DNA of 64,000 nt from Struthio camelus (lineage: Eukaryota > Chordata > Aves > Struthioniformes > Struthionidae): positions 115,204,238-115,268,237 of the forward strand of contig NC_090944.1 in assembly GCF_040807025.1 (NCBI RefSeq), given 5' to 3'. The notes under the pieces are model-generated. The model did no database searches and was not told the DNA's origin. It was given only the letters and a program-made list of their open reading frames with translations. Every line of letters begins with the position of its first letter. Within the stretch, counting starts at the first letter, position 1. Made by a program: the position numbers and the translations under genes. This document shows, one piece after another, positions 38,278 to 51,079 of the stretch.

Positions 38278-38334
38278 TTAGAACTCTGGTGACTTCCTGA
38301 GGTCTCAAACAGCTCGCGGTCCCAGGTGCTGCAT

Positions 38335-38545
38335 AAATAAACAGTCAGTCAAAGAGATTACAGTCTAAGTAGGCAAACCAGATAAACAGTAGGCAGGGAA
38401 AAAAGCATTACCTTCATTTTAGAGGCTGCAAAAGCATTAAGTGATTTGTTCGTTGTAACAAGGTCAAGAAAGTTAGTGGCAGAGAAATGAATGCTAGATT
38501 TCCTGAGTACAAGACCAGTGCCTAAACTGCAGGGCATTTTTGCTT
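38335..38545 (-). mobile_element. MIR-type SINE, old, reversed
   Basis: Reverse-complement MIR along its length: aaagagattacagtctaagt, ttaccttcattttagaggct, ttaagtgatttgttcgttgt, gttagtggcagagaaatgaa and caagaccagtgcctaaactg (compare 'ttaagtgacttgcccaaggtcaca ... agtggcagagc ... gtgcctaac'). The best preserved MIR in the window. Confidence 0.82.
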
Positions 38546-41500
38546 CGTATATCTTTATTTAAAAAATCTAATATACAACATTTTCTCTCTCATGAGACAA
38601 AAACCTGTCTAGTTTCAGTAGCTGCAATCATTTCTGACTTAACGAGTCCTAAAAGTTTCTAGGAATGCTGTGTTTCCCTTAGAAAGCCATACAAAAAGGA
38701 AATGATTCTGGTAAGGGGTACTCTTGAAAACCAATGAGATATTATAAAACCTACTGTGTTCCAGTTACGATGATTCATTGTGGGGATACAACAGCAAACA
38801 CAGAGCCAAAGCTTATCCAAGGTGATGCCAATTAACTTCAAGATCAGGCCTCAAATGATGTTAGAAGGAAATCCTTTTCCATAACAGTGTCTGACAGTGA
38901 AACAATGAATTTGCTGATGTAGTTTCTAAATCAGAATGGTAGTCTCTTAAAAGCAATAATTTGACAATGCTCCTTAGCATAAGCTTATATCCTTTTTACA
39001 CATAGAGACTGTAAAATCATATGTTAGTACTATTGCTAAATAATTCAGCAGCTATTCAGATGCTACTGTTCTTGTCTTTTCTTAGAATGAAAACAAATAA
39101 TAAACAGCTTTTGAATGAATGATGTTAATTTTTCTGAAGCTTTTCATTTGAACTGTAGCAAACTGTGAAAGAGCAGAGCTTCTGCCTTATCTCTGCTCAA
39201 ACTCAAGCGCAGTAACAGAAGTTGCTTTGTTTTGGGATAGTTTCAGAAAGGAAGACTTCCCTGAATTTGCTATGATTTATGACTACCTTTGTTAATTAGT
39301 GTACCTGCATAAGGCACACTAGAGAATCTATATTGCACACTCAATAACTAACCTACCCATCTGGAAACGAAGCTATGAAGCCTTGATCTTTGCAGTCATT
39401 AGATAAGGGGATAATATGTCCTAGATCTAGCAGAGGCTCCGTTTTATTTAACGATGTGGTTTGCTGTCAACATACCCTGTTTGTTTTGTTTTCTGCATTT
39501 CTATAACAACTAAATCTATCTCCCTACACAAATGCCGTAGCAATTGCTCGCATCTGTGCCAAACTTCCTCAATTTTACTGGATTATAATAAAACAATTCA
39601 ATCAATAAGTGTGATACTTTGCTATTTCACATCAATGCACAGTTCTTTCAACTGGAAACTCAGGCTGTAAATTATATGGAAGAAAAATAGGGTCTTCTTT
39701 ATAGCTGACACAGAAATACTGAAATGCTATAAAGGGAATTGTTTCTATTGAATATAAAACACAGCAAACCTAAAAAGGTGACTGAAAAATTGCTGATTGG
39801 AAGTTACAGAAAGAAGATGTGCTTTTTTACATTCTATATAATAATAACGCACAGATAAACATGACATTGCTAATGGCATTCACAGAAGAGATGAGACAGA
39901 CTTTCTGAATATTTTGAATTACGTACAATGAAATAGATTAAGACATATGGGTAAGCAGCTGCTGCTGTGAGAAGATCATTCTCAAGGGCAAGAGGTTTGT
40001 TCTGTAGCTTGGTACTTGCCTCCCTTAAGCTGCTGAGCAGCATCAGCTCTCTAACATCAGTAGGATATATATCAGCATTAGGAGGAACTTACAGCGCCGT
40101 GAGGTGCAGTATTTAGCTCTCAGTGCAAAAGTTAGTGTCAAATGTAATTTTTAAGCTGATTTCAACATCAGCCTAGTCCCTTGTACTACTCAGTAGTGAC
40201 AGAGTATCCTGCTGCACATATTTAGACCTACAAGATTTACCAGTGCATACTATACTGTGGTTACAAATTAGCCACACATTACACTGTCCCTATTGCTGGA
40301 AATGTGCAAAGTTTAATATAGCTCTGAAACAGAAATAGATCTGATAATATGTATTTAGCAATGGAATTTATATTTCTCCTAATGATAGAATAAGTTTGAG
40401 TAGAAAAGAGCGGCTCTTCATTCACAGAAACACAGAACTATAGCATCTGAGATGTGCATACAGTATTTGGAACTCAGAACTGAGTATTAGATAATGCAGT
40501 ATTTGTCAGCATACTAAAACCCACATTAACTTCCTAGTGGACTGGAATCACTCTGGGTTGATATGTGAATAACTGCAGGAGCTTGAGTCTGTAGTCAACC
40601 ACCAGATACAGAGGCAGCATATACAGACATAATCCAGAACATTAAAACTAGCCAAACTCTACTGTTGTTTGTGCAGCACTTTCAAAGTGGTTGGAAGTTT
40701 TCCAGCACAAGAGGACTTTTTTGACATTTTTTGTCAGTTTGTCAAAATAGAAGCATTTCTCAGCCAGACTGATTTCAAGACAAAACACAGGCAAACAATC
40801 CTGCCAGTTCACCTGGTGGGCTGCTGGAGACTGCAGGCTCCCAGGACACCCAGCTCCAAAGCAGTCCCATGGTGTAGTCTGCTCCTCCACAAGGGACTGC
40901 AGTTGACTCCAGGGTCTGTCACTTCCATGACAGCCTGCTTCATGGAAATAGTAGGGCCATCCTCTCTTTGTTGTGAACCTGGAAATGTCACATCTTGCCT
41001 CTCAGTTGAGCAGCAGGAAACCCGAAACCTCTGAGAACATGGCTTACGCTTAGGTGCAATGAAACCCAAAGCCTAGATACCCGAGGGGACCCTGCTTTGC
41101 TTAGGGTTTTCTGGGACTTAGTTTGGTAAGAATAGCTAAAAAATGTGAAAGTTTTGGGATTTGGGAACCTAACAGTCAGATCCTCCAGACTCAATTTATT
41201 AAAAGGAAAAAAAAAAGTACCATTTTGATTATTCAAAAATCTTTTACCATTTCATTCCCTACACATGAGCGGTTCTAATACACATTCTAATGTGGCATCA
41301 TTGATTTTCCTGAATTTTGGACCTTCCTATGGGATAGAAATTCTGTTATTAGACTAACTTTAGTAAAACTTGCCATACTTTTATTACATGGACACTTAGA
41401 TGCTTGCACTTTGTGGTATCTAATTATCTAGTATCTTCAGCTGTACAATTAACTATTAAGAACTTGAGGCAAAATAAGCAACTGTTCTGGTTACGTAAGT

Positions 41501-43787
41501 GATACCCTGGAGAGCCAATATGAAGATATGTATGAACCCATACCCAGGCTATACTCCCACTGATCAGCAGGATCCAATTTTAGCAGTGTGCTTGTCAGTT
41601 GTAAGGCCCCTCAGTGGAGCAAAGAAATTTCTTTTCAAATGCCTTTGCTATCACTGGGTGGTATCCACTTGTGGCTACAGAGAAAACATGGTGAAGCAAG
41701 GAGAGAGAGATGAAAGGAAGAAAGATCAGGGCAGTCCTTTATCAAATCCCTTTGATGTAAAAGGGAGATGTTATAGTTTGGGTATCTGTGTAGGCAGAAA
41801 AATAAGAACAGAAGACAAATAAAAAGGAAACCATGAAAGTATGGAGGAAAATTAACTGTAGAGGCTGACTGATCTTTACTCTTTATCTCTTTTCATTAAC
41901 AGAACACCATTTAACTGGCAATATATTTTAGAAGGCTGTCTTTCCCTTTACAAGAGCTTAACCATTTTTCACTCATTTTTGCATGTCAGCTCCTGGTAGC
42001 TACATTTGTATCAATTATTTCTTCTCATCCAGGATAGATTCATAATTTCCTAATACCACTTTCAAGTATCTTAAATAAATAGAAAGAGCCTCATAATTAT
42101 ATCAGCCTTTTTATCCCAATTAAATAGCTGAGGGTTGCTCAAGTACTGATTAGCCTTTACTCATGCCCTGCAGGATAGAGAAACACTCTTGTCAGGCTTT
42201 CTGTGGAACACAGACCAAAGCTCATCTGAAAACTGTGATTGATCCTTTACACAGTATCCAGATGAGAGAACTTCTTAACAGTAGGGAGTCTATTCATTAA
42301 TATATAAACCCTAATTGGTGAAGAACAAATGATTTGATTGCTTGAGAGAGTAACCGAACTATGTCTCAAGTATGCAGACATGCTGTGGCAGCTCAAAGGA
42401 TTTCGGTGGGCAACACAGTCAAGAGCTTATTTCAGTAAAGGCAGGGACCCTTTTCTGACTTTCTAAAATAAGCACATTGCAAGTGAAGCACTTCACATTG
42501 CACTTATCAACATGAACTACGGCCCCATCCTGAGCAAGTAAAAGCAAGATATAAGCAAGTTTATGCTGTCTCTTCTGATGGACAGGAACCCACTGCTGGC
42601 ACATTACTTATTTTAGACTCCTTTGAAAATTCAAGCCCTAAAATCACTTCTCCTCCATCCCCCCCTCCAAAAATCCTATTTCTCCTCTCTATAGTGGGGA
42701 GATGGCTGACTTTGGCAGGACAGTTGCAATACAGTCTCTTCCTTCTCCCAGTGCCCAAGAAAAGCCTTAGGCACAGTCTATAAATTGGAAGCATCTCCTT
42801 TCGCTGCTGGCTCAGAGTTTGTAGCAGCATCCAGCCAAGGCTGCACAGCCTATTCAGCCAGCATGCTTAGCTCTCCCCCAGAGGAAGCAGAGGTCTTCTC
42901 AGAAATCTGTTCCCTGTAAGGATGGTCTAGTGCTGTGGCAATGAACATTTCCCTGAGCTTCAAATTGGAATGAAGGGTTCTGCTGCCCTGACTCTGCAGC
43001 AATGTTTTTCTACCAGACTGGAAATGACTTAGGAATATGTTTACAATTAGTACATAAGAGCATCGAAGACCAGGATGGGTACCTTCTTCTCTTTCCCCTC
43101 CACCTGTCTTGTTCAGTTAAACTAGAGGTTTAAAGGTTCTCAGGGCAACGGTTGTCTGTCACTCTATGCAGATATGTGCCTCACACAGTGAGACTTCATC
43201 TGAGCTGAAGATTTGAACATTAACATAACACTGTCAAACAGCAAGTCATGAGAAACAATCTAAGTACTAAAAGGCATTGAAATACAAGATGGATGGTTAG
43301 AAAACTGTGAGGTTTACATATCCATCTCACTGGTTAGCCAAAGATTGAAGATATTTTTTTCCCAAAAGGCTCAGAAAGGAAAACGGGAGGAGGGACAGTC
43401 TTAGGAGAAAGTATTGTACTCTTGCCCTGTTCTCCCACTTTCAAATGCAGCTGCTGATGGCTACTATCAAGACAAGACATTTGACCAGATAGACCTGTAG
43501 TCAGATGCAGGGCAACGCTGGTAAAACATTCTGCCACTTTACAGACTTCATAACTTTTGTTTCAACGAAGTTATAAATTAGAAAAAGCTATTCAGTCTCA
43601 GTTTATTCTATCAGTATAGCTGGTCTGGTAACTCATCTCCCTTGCTCTAAGCATGACAAAGCTGCAGACTGCATCAGGGCTTCTAACTTCCACTCAGATG
43701 CAACACAAACTCTACTGGTGTTGCATGTTTATTTACCACTTGGGCTCCTCTTGTCTGTAAGGGTTAAAATTGAAACTAATGCTTAGT

Positions 43788-43816
43788 AAAAAAAAAAACA
43801 AAACAAAAAAAGAAAA
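43788..43816. repeat. A-rich simple repeat
   Basis: Run of A with spaced C and G (aaaacaaaacaaaaaaagaaaa). No adjacent element recognised, so it is not assigned as a retrotransposon tail. Confidence 0.85.
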
Positions 43817-45139
43817 CATGCCAAAGCAAACACACTGTAGCTAACAGTACTTTATACAGCAATATTTACTGTTAATTTTCTCCTAGGATCTAGCTGCGAA
43901 GAAATGGCAGCACATGTTCACTTTGAACTAACTGTATTCATTTAAAAATAACAATGTACATTTAAAAAGAAATGAAATCCAAAGGATGAGAAAGAGTACA
44001 GAAAAGAATATTTAACCTAAGTATCTGCTAATTGCTCTTTGTCTCTTCTCCCCCAAATCTGAGACAGTTTTTGCTCTTCTTGACTGCATTTCCTCTGCTT
44101 ATGCTTCAGTTTTGCACTGATGGGTAACAAGCGTGCTCCTACTTCTTGTAACACAACATGACAATGATATGTTACTGCTTGACAAAGCAAAACATTTTAA
44201 AGCCAATTTCTGTTTTATACAGTCAGGAATTACTGAGTTTTTCACCCTTTTTGTCAGGTATAACGTATTGCCCAGTGAATAAGCATTCAGCACAGTTGTT
44301 GAACTACAATGTTACATGAATGAGCTACATGAGTAAGTCTGTCATTTCTATTTTTTTTTAGGACTTCAGTAAGACAATTTCACTCCATTAAATTATTATA
44401 CTATTTATTATTATTCTATTATTTCTATTTTCCATTTTTAAACCCACAGGACTGTGAATTACCACTGATGTGCCATGTGGGAGGTCAAAGGGGACCATCT
44501 TGAGCATAAGATCTTCACAAGAAACTGCAGTTCACATTTGAAACCTGCTGGTTCACAGCAGTTAGTTAAAAGTTTCAACAGTTCACAAAGGCAATACAGT
44601 CTCTTCTTGTAGCAGCTGCAGCACAGATAGAAATAACAGATAGATGGTTGAAGGGGAGGAGAAAAATATGAGAACTTTTCTTTTTTTTATGTTTCTTTAG
44701 TGGCATGCTGTGCACTTGGCTGAGCTGCTAGGAAGCTTACTGCAGTACATTCTCTACTCAGGAGGAATAATCAATATAAGGTGTCCCAAAGCAAACTCAC
44801 AATTTGCTATAACCGTGGCTAATTTTGCACTGTAACAAGTGAAAGGGGACCATGAAGCACCAGGTGCTAGCAAAATGGAAACTCCTCCAGAGCAGGCGAA
44901 AAGGTCTGAGTGGGCAGAAGCCTGTAAAACAGCTCTGTTCTAGCTATCCATGAAGCCTCTAGCGTAAGGACAGCAGGAACAGTGACATGTCTGTTGCTAA
45001 ATGTGAAAACAATACAGGGGCCCAATGCAGGGAATAAACTACAGAGACAACATAAATCATTGAGGGTATGAACACAGCTAGTTCAACAGACTGAGCTTTC
45101 TGTAGCTTTTTGGTGACATATGGCAATAAAATGATTGAT

Positions 45140-45245
45140 TTTTGGGTCAGAACTGCAGTTCATCTAGTTCAGCATGAGGCCTCCACTTATGGCTGCTACT
45201 TTCCAAGAAGCTGAAAGCGCCCTTCATTGGATATAGATAAAATAA
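45140..45245 (+). mobile_element. Old interspersed repeat fragment, probably CR1-type
   Basis: The stretch ggtcagaactgcagttcatc followed by tagttcagcatgaggcct resembles the 'tctgcagtccatctagcccagtatcc' segment seen in many old sauropsid repeats. The family is assigned from memory only; no open frame. Confidence 0.4.
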
Positions 45246-46442
45246 TCTAAACTCGTCCTCATATTGGGCCTTCTATCTCAAATACAGAAGTTGCCTTTGG
45301 GGTGAAGGAAAAGATTGATTATTCTTCCCAATAAATCTATTATAAGTCACTACAGAACGGTTGACACACGACAGTTTGTGTCTTGTCTACACACAATTAA
45401 AAGGATGAGTAACAAGTTCTTGGTATTTATCAATACTTTGTATATTAGCATCAGTTCAGCAGTTGCCTTGAAAGCATTTCAATTGCTTTAAATCACTAAG
45501 CAATATTAACTTAACATTTGCAAATATTCCAAATAATCCTCCTACTAGCTGCATATTGTGATACTTCAACTAAAGAGGAAAAATCAACAACTCCCAAATT
45601 TTAAATTAAATAATTAAAGACAGCTATTGATATCTAAATCTACTGAGATAAAATGAAACCTATGATTTATAGTCAATTTATCTAAGGTTACACTGTCGCA
45701 AACTTATTGTGGTATATTGAAGGACAGGGAAAAATATGTTCTCAGATATTAATGATGCATTCAGCCAAGATTGAGACCAATGAAAATTATTAGTTGTTAA
45801 GTTAAAATATACATGTTTGTATATTTTTGGCTTGAGTAATCAGACATTGCAGGATGAAAAAAAAGATACTATAATGCTTCTTTCTTGAGTGACAAACATG
45901 AAAACTTCCAGTGAGAATTCATTTCGCATGCAGAATGGGGCCAAATATTAAGTAACTGTAAATAACTAAAAGAGAGTTAACAATTCTCAGTATATTGAAG
46001 GATCAGATTGCCAGCACAGGCCACATTTTTTAAGTGTTTGTGCATCTTTATAATCATTGGTACTTCTCTGAAAAGGTCCCAAGTCTCCACGTTTTGGGGC
46101 AACTGACAGCTATTCTTACATGAACGAACATGTTTCCATAACCCAACATATGGAACCACTTGCAGGAACATTTTAATTTTATTGTGATTTCTTGATATTT
46201 CTTAGATTCCTCACACCATCTGAGAAATTATCAGGGCACCTTCCTATATATTTTCATTCTTGGCAAGTCATTAGAAAAAGAAAGGCAGGGGAAAAAGTAT
46301 TAAAATCTGTTACCACTTCTATTCTTTACAAAATTCCTGGTAAAATATCATCCCAGTAAAATACTGAATACTTTTACAAAGATCGTAATAAGGAAGAAGA
46401 TTTTAATCCCGCTTTTCAATCACTGTTGTTGTTTGCTTGCAG

Positions 46443-46505
46443 CTCCAGCCCCCAGCGAAGTCAATGATTTTGACATTGAGTTCAACAAGGACACAATTTG
46501 ATCCT
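46443..46505 (+). repeat. Probable old amniote repeat containing gaagtcaatg...
   Basis: The text agcgaagtcaatgattttga then cattgagttcaacaaggaca resembles the very common sauropsid unit 'tgaagtcaatgggagttttgccattgacttcaatggg'. Identified from memory. It mimics a terminal exon because an acceptor-like tgtttgcttgcag sits before it and an AATAAA lies at about 46690. Confidence 0.4.
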
Positions 46506-47444
46506 TTTGCTACATGCTGCCTCTAGAAGCTCATAGGTGTTTTTCAAGCAAGAGGCATGCAGAAGTGTGGGCAGGTACGTGTGTGTTCACAGGAGAGAGG
46601 CCACACCTCCTTCTTGTACTGAAAAACTGTACTCCACTAGTGTCTCCAAATTCTGTCAGAGCTTAGTTGAAAAAGACTTTATTGATAAATAAAGCCATTA
46701 CAAAGTAAAGCCTCCAAAGCGTATAGCAAAACTAGACTGTTTCAAATAAAATTTCCATCTTCGGAAAAATGTAATTTTCTGCTAGCAGTTCAAGAAAAGA
46801 AATGCACCTAATTCTAATGAATCTCTCTGAAGAGGGACTAAGAAACTTCACATGCACGAGCACTTACAGCGTACTGTTGGCTATGCTTCTAGCTTTCAGC
46901 TCTAGGGTTTTTTTTTTCTTTTAAAGGGCCTGTTCTCAAACTTCTTTGTCAGGAAATTATTGCTGGGTGAAGAATACTGGCCGTTTTCATGGATACCCAG
47001 CCATTCTTCCGAGCAAAGAAATGACCTATGGTGAAGCAGGAAAGTTTCCTGATTTGTCTTGTTTCCTCGCTTTTTCTTCTTTTTTAGATGATGCAAGTCA
47101 CAGCCTAGATCACAACTGAAGCAGAGCTTGCAGTGCGACTAAACAACATTGCTTAAAACTACAGTACTGTTAAACTGACAGACTTTATAAGCACTCAGTT
47201 CTGTTTCATTGTACAAGCAAAAGCATTTCCCTTACGAGGGGAAATTAGCTAGCGGAGCAAGATCATACAGCAAAGCAGAGGAGCCCTGCTGATACTTGCC
47301 GAAAGCAGGCAGGAACTGAAAGGAGGAGGCATTAAACGCAATTCCCTGCCGCTCGTTCTCTTCAGGCACAGGCAGCTCTCTACTGGAGGTCTGCTGGTTG
47401 CAATCAAAGTCTGCCCTAAGAGACCTTCTCCGGCATGTGGTGAT

Positions 47445-47459
47445 CAGCAGCAGCAGCAG
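47445..47459. repeat. (CAG)5 microsatellite at the CpG island edge
   Basis: Five CAG triplets at the left edge of the CpG island; on the minus strand CTG. Could be transcribed in a 5' untranslated exon. Confidence 0.85.
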
Positions 47460-47464
47460 TGAAC

Positions 47465-47965
47465 CATGAAGCGCTCATTGAATTTAGGCGTGATCCTGGA
47501 GGCCCCCGCTCGGGAGGATCCCCAACGCCCTCAGCCCCGCACCGCCGGGCCAGGCGCCGTGAGGTTTTGCCACCAACAACTTCCCCATCAGGTTCTCCAA
47601 GTCTCCTCCAGGCCTCCGCCCGGCAACCGCCCGCCCCAGGGCGGCGCTGCACCCCACGGCCCTCCCTTGCCGCCCCGGGCGGCGCGGGCAGGCGGGAGCC
47701 GAGCGGCCCCGCGGGCCTGTCCGGGCCTGTCCCGGCCCGGTGCCCTCTGCCGAGCGGCGCGTCTCCTCGGCGCGCTTCGTAAAGACGCCGCCTCTTTCAA
47801 AGCGGTGGCGCTTATAGGGCATTTTAAAAGCTTTTAAAGCGACTCCTATTTATAGATCACCCTTCTTATTTTTAGAGTTGAGCCGGGGTTGGCAGAGCGC
47901 GTGGGGGTGCGACCGGCTGGCCAGCTAGCCGGGGCGCAGCCTGCCTTTACGGGGCACGCCTCCTC
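47465..47965. promoter_or_regulatory. CpG island, candidate SPATA7 promoter / first exon region
   Basis: The only markedly GC-rich, CpG-dense stretch in the window, bordered by AT-rich sequence. It lies 11 kb upstream of the first recognised SPATA7 exon, the right distance for a first intron. Open frames cross it on both strands (for example 47466-47837 plus and 47484-47822 minus), but that is expected where stops are rare. I could not find a minus-strand ATG followed by a donor leaving two bases, as the next exon needs, so the first exon may be non-coding or the island may serve another transcript, possibly the divergent neighbour that is KCNK10 in mammals. Confidence 0.65.
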
Positions 47966-48766
47966 AGAAAGACGGCTCCGAGTGCTTTTAAATATATAGT
48001 TAGTAAAGAATGAGCGATAAAATGTGTCAGTTCATCAGATTAAAAATTTAGAGCTTCAGAGCGGCTGTGGGGCTGCTGACAAACATTGTGTTCCTGCCAT
48101 CTGCGGCTCAGGCTTCAGCCGGCGGCGGGCAGAAACCTCTGTGAAAGGTTTAATATAGGAGAAAGATAAAGCAGCCAGAGCAACAGCAATATTTACGGTC
48201 AGGTCAGCACAACACACTTGGAAACGTGTGCTTTAATGTTTCCTAACTGTGTTTCTCAATAAAGCTGTTAACAGGATTTGGAGGACAGTCATGCACTCCA
48301 CACATTTAATCTTAAGAATGAGATTGGATGAGTAAGGAAAGAGCAGAAAAGCATATTTCTGTGCGGTCAGAATAATGCGTTATCGGTTAGGATATGAACA
48401 ATGGAAGAATGTTTGTCAGTCATAAAAATGTTTGGTGGTCAATAGCCAATCTCTAACATTATTTTAGAAACGGCCGTGATTGTAGAAGTTCATTAGCTGT
48501 TTTGCGGCTGTACATTCACTCCGAAGGATGTGTCCTCCCTTTCTCTGGTACGTTAAATTCACATCAAATGTAAAGGGAGCTGTATGCCCGTAATGAACCG
48601 GCATATAGCCCAGGGCGTGCACGTTCCATCACCAGGGCCCATTATGTGCATCTCAGAAAAAGGGACCAAAGGATAAATTAGATTTCTTGTGAACTCAAAC
48701 TCTACAATGTTTCTGCTGTTCTCTTAAAATGTGTTTATCCATATCGCTGTTTCTCTTGCCTTTCAG

Positions 48767-48864
48767 ATTACGTAGCTCCAAAAGAAGCTGTTAATAGGTT
48801 ATTTCGTAGAGCTAAACTGCAACTGAAGAAGCTGCAGTGGAAGAATTACAGGCAGCAGTATTAG
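48767..48864 (+). other. Exon-like open segment downstream of the CpG island
   Basis: A good plus-strand acceptor (gtttctcttgcctttcag) opens a frame reading YVAPKEAVNRLFRRAKLQLK and then KLQWKNYRQQY before TAG at 48862-48864. An ATTAAA follows near 48952. A donor inside the CpG island (gtgagg, about 47559) would join in phase, but I see no ATG in that frame. Not recognised; 31 open codons can occur by chance. Confidence 0.25.
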
Positions 48865-51060
48865 GGAGAAAGGTTCAAGTGCCACAGGCCAAGCAACTGC
48901 ATAGGCTCAAGTAATTTTGAAACAAAGCCTTCCTTAGATTATTAGCAGGGATTAAATCTAGCTTTTTCGGAAACCAGATAGTTTCTTACCAGTTAACATA
49001 AGGGAATATTTTAATTTGCTGCTGATTATTCACTCTTTTCCACTGTGTTCTAGCCACCATACAGGAACATCTCAGTTTTAGCTAGTAAGTTAGGCCTGCA
49101 GTTAAACAAGAGATGAGGAAGTCACTCCGAGTAAAACGTACTGATCATTGATGTTGCTTGTTACGCTTGAAGGCACTTAAATACCTATAGCACGCTCTGG
49201 AAAAGTAGTATAAATTGCAGAGTACAAGTTAAAGCAGTATCTTGCTATAAGTTGTAAACAGAAGGTAACACTGCTGTTCCAGAGTCATCCTAGTGACACC
49301 CCCTATCTAAAGTTTGTCTTGAGCCTAAATGTCCTATAGGACAAGAACGTATATAGAAGAAATCAACACTTATACAGGAAGAAGCTTACATTTGCAGCTT
49401 AGAAAATTTTCTTTAATCTTTCCAGCGACTTTAAATATGCCCAGGTGGCAAGTAGAAAAGATAATTTTTCTCCCTAAAAGTCTTCAGACTAAATTAGGCA
49501 ATTAAACATTTTTTATCCTAGTTTCTTGTCTTCTGGCAGGTCGCTACAGGTGAGAAATGTTCTGAAAGACAAGCTATGTTTTAAATTTCACCTGGCCAGT
49601 TAATTTCCATATAACTGATTAATTTTCCCAGAGTCCTGTTAATGATGGACAAGAGCTATAGCTCACATTCCCTCAGTTATGCTGGCATGGCAAGAATAAC
49701 AAGCAACCTTAAAAAAAAGTATTTTTGTTACTGAAGTCAGCACATGCATCTCTGAATTCACACAGGGAGCAGATGTGATAAGTAAGAAGATACCATTTGT
49801 ACACACTCAGTGTGTTGGGGCTGAACTACGCTTAAGAGAAAGTTGCGTAGCGCATAAGTCTGCAGTCAAGAAAGGTTGTTCTTAAATATGCTAATTCTTT
49901 TAGAGCCAGGGCTAAGCTCCTAAACACTCACTTTTCTCCTGTCAGTCGTTCTTTTGATTGAAGAGAAGGAAAACAAAACTTGCGCCTCATGAGGAAGATA
50001 TAGAGCTATTTTGATGACCTTCTTTTACAAATGCTTCTCTTGAGACCCAGTCTCTCACTTAGAGCAGATCTCTGGTCTGAACCATCCTTCTCTGTGAACA
50101 GGTAAGTTCTGATGCTTTTATTTCCTTTTAATCTAATGGACAGGTTTCTAGCTTATATTTAATTAACATAATTTCCTCTTGTGCTGGCAATCTTGAAAAG
50201 GGACAAAAGGCTTTTGAAATAAACTCATAAGAAATTCAGAATGCTGAGGAATAAGCAAAAGAGATTAAGGAGGTCAAATAGAGATCTGCTGGTTGTCTTC
50301 AGAAAGAAAGAAAAAGCTGGGTGTTGCTCTTTCTTGCTTGCTTTCCCTGGACTTAGCTGCTTCTATTCGATGCTAGCCATGATAAAGAGCTTTGCTTGTA
50401 GCCCCATTCCTGTTCTACTGAGTAAAAAGATATTTTGATCACCCTATTCGACAAAAATAAGGCAATGTCAGTCTTACTGCCTATGTGCTTTCTGATTTGG
50501 TATGTTTTTGCAATATTAGTCTCTTACCTGAAGAGAGGAATACAATCCTTTCAAAGTGATTTGGTCAAAGTTACAATCACTGTTTGGTTTTGCAGATGTA
50601 GCTCAACATTAAGCAACTGTTTATTTTGGTTCACAGGTGGGAATAAAAAGCTTTGAACTTTAAACTTGATTATTGTGACATTTCAGCTATTTTGTTATTT
50701 GCCTTTTTTCTAACACAACTTGATCAGGAGACAACATATGAAGGAGCAACAATAAATATCAGTCTAGTTCTGTAACCTTTATTCAAGTGAGTAATACCTC
50801 TGAGTTTAGGGGTGACTGGTACTCCTATAGGAATCACAGTGATGGGAACTTATTTGGTTCTAAAGGGCTTAAATATTCAGTAAAATACAAAGAAGATGTA
50901 TAATGATTCCGTGTTGTTGGACTTTTCAAGGGGCACAGCAACTAAACAAACAGCTGAATGATCTAGCAACAGCAGGAGACCTGCTAATGCAAATACTTAG
51001 TGGAGTGACTCATAAAAACAAGCCAAAAGAAAAACATTAAGCAGCTTGCCCTTTTTTTTC

Positions 51061-51079
51061 CCTCTCTCTCTCTCTCTCT
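51061..51079. repeat. (CT)n microsatellite
   Basis: Pure CT/TC dinucleotide run of about 19 bases preceded by a T8 run at 51052-51059. Confidence 0.9.

Larger units (their letters stand above)
36409..47464. other. Presumed SPATA7 first intron / 5' region
   Basis: No exon recognised on either strand. Contents: the hairpin at 37.13 kb, (GCT)n and reversed MIR at 38.3-38.5 kb, A-rich repeat at 43.8 kb, CR1-type fragment at 45.1 kb and an old repeat at 46.4 kb. Open stretches at 40669-41034 and 41499-41822 (plus) look like chance. Confidence 0.55.

Noticed and set aside
40669..41034. 121-codon plus-strand frame after an acceptor-like gtttgtgcag
   Set aside because: Minus strand is equally open, translation matches nothing, and no companion exon was found.
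46443..46501. Plus-strand terminal-exon look-alike reading APAPSEVNDFDIEFNKDTI with acceptor, stop and downstream AATAAA
   Set aside because: The underlying DNA matches a very common old sauropsid repeat unit (gaagtcaatg...), so the open frame is best explained as repeat-derived.
47466..47837. Overlapping long frames on both strands of the CpG island
   Set aside because: Stop codons are rare in GC-rich DNA; translations are Pro/Arg/Ala/Gly-rich low-complexity and mutually exclusive.
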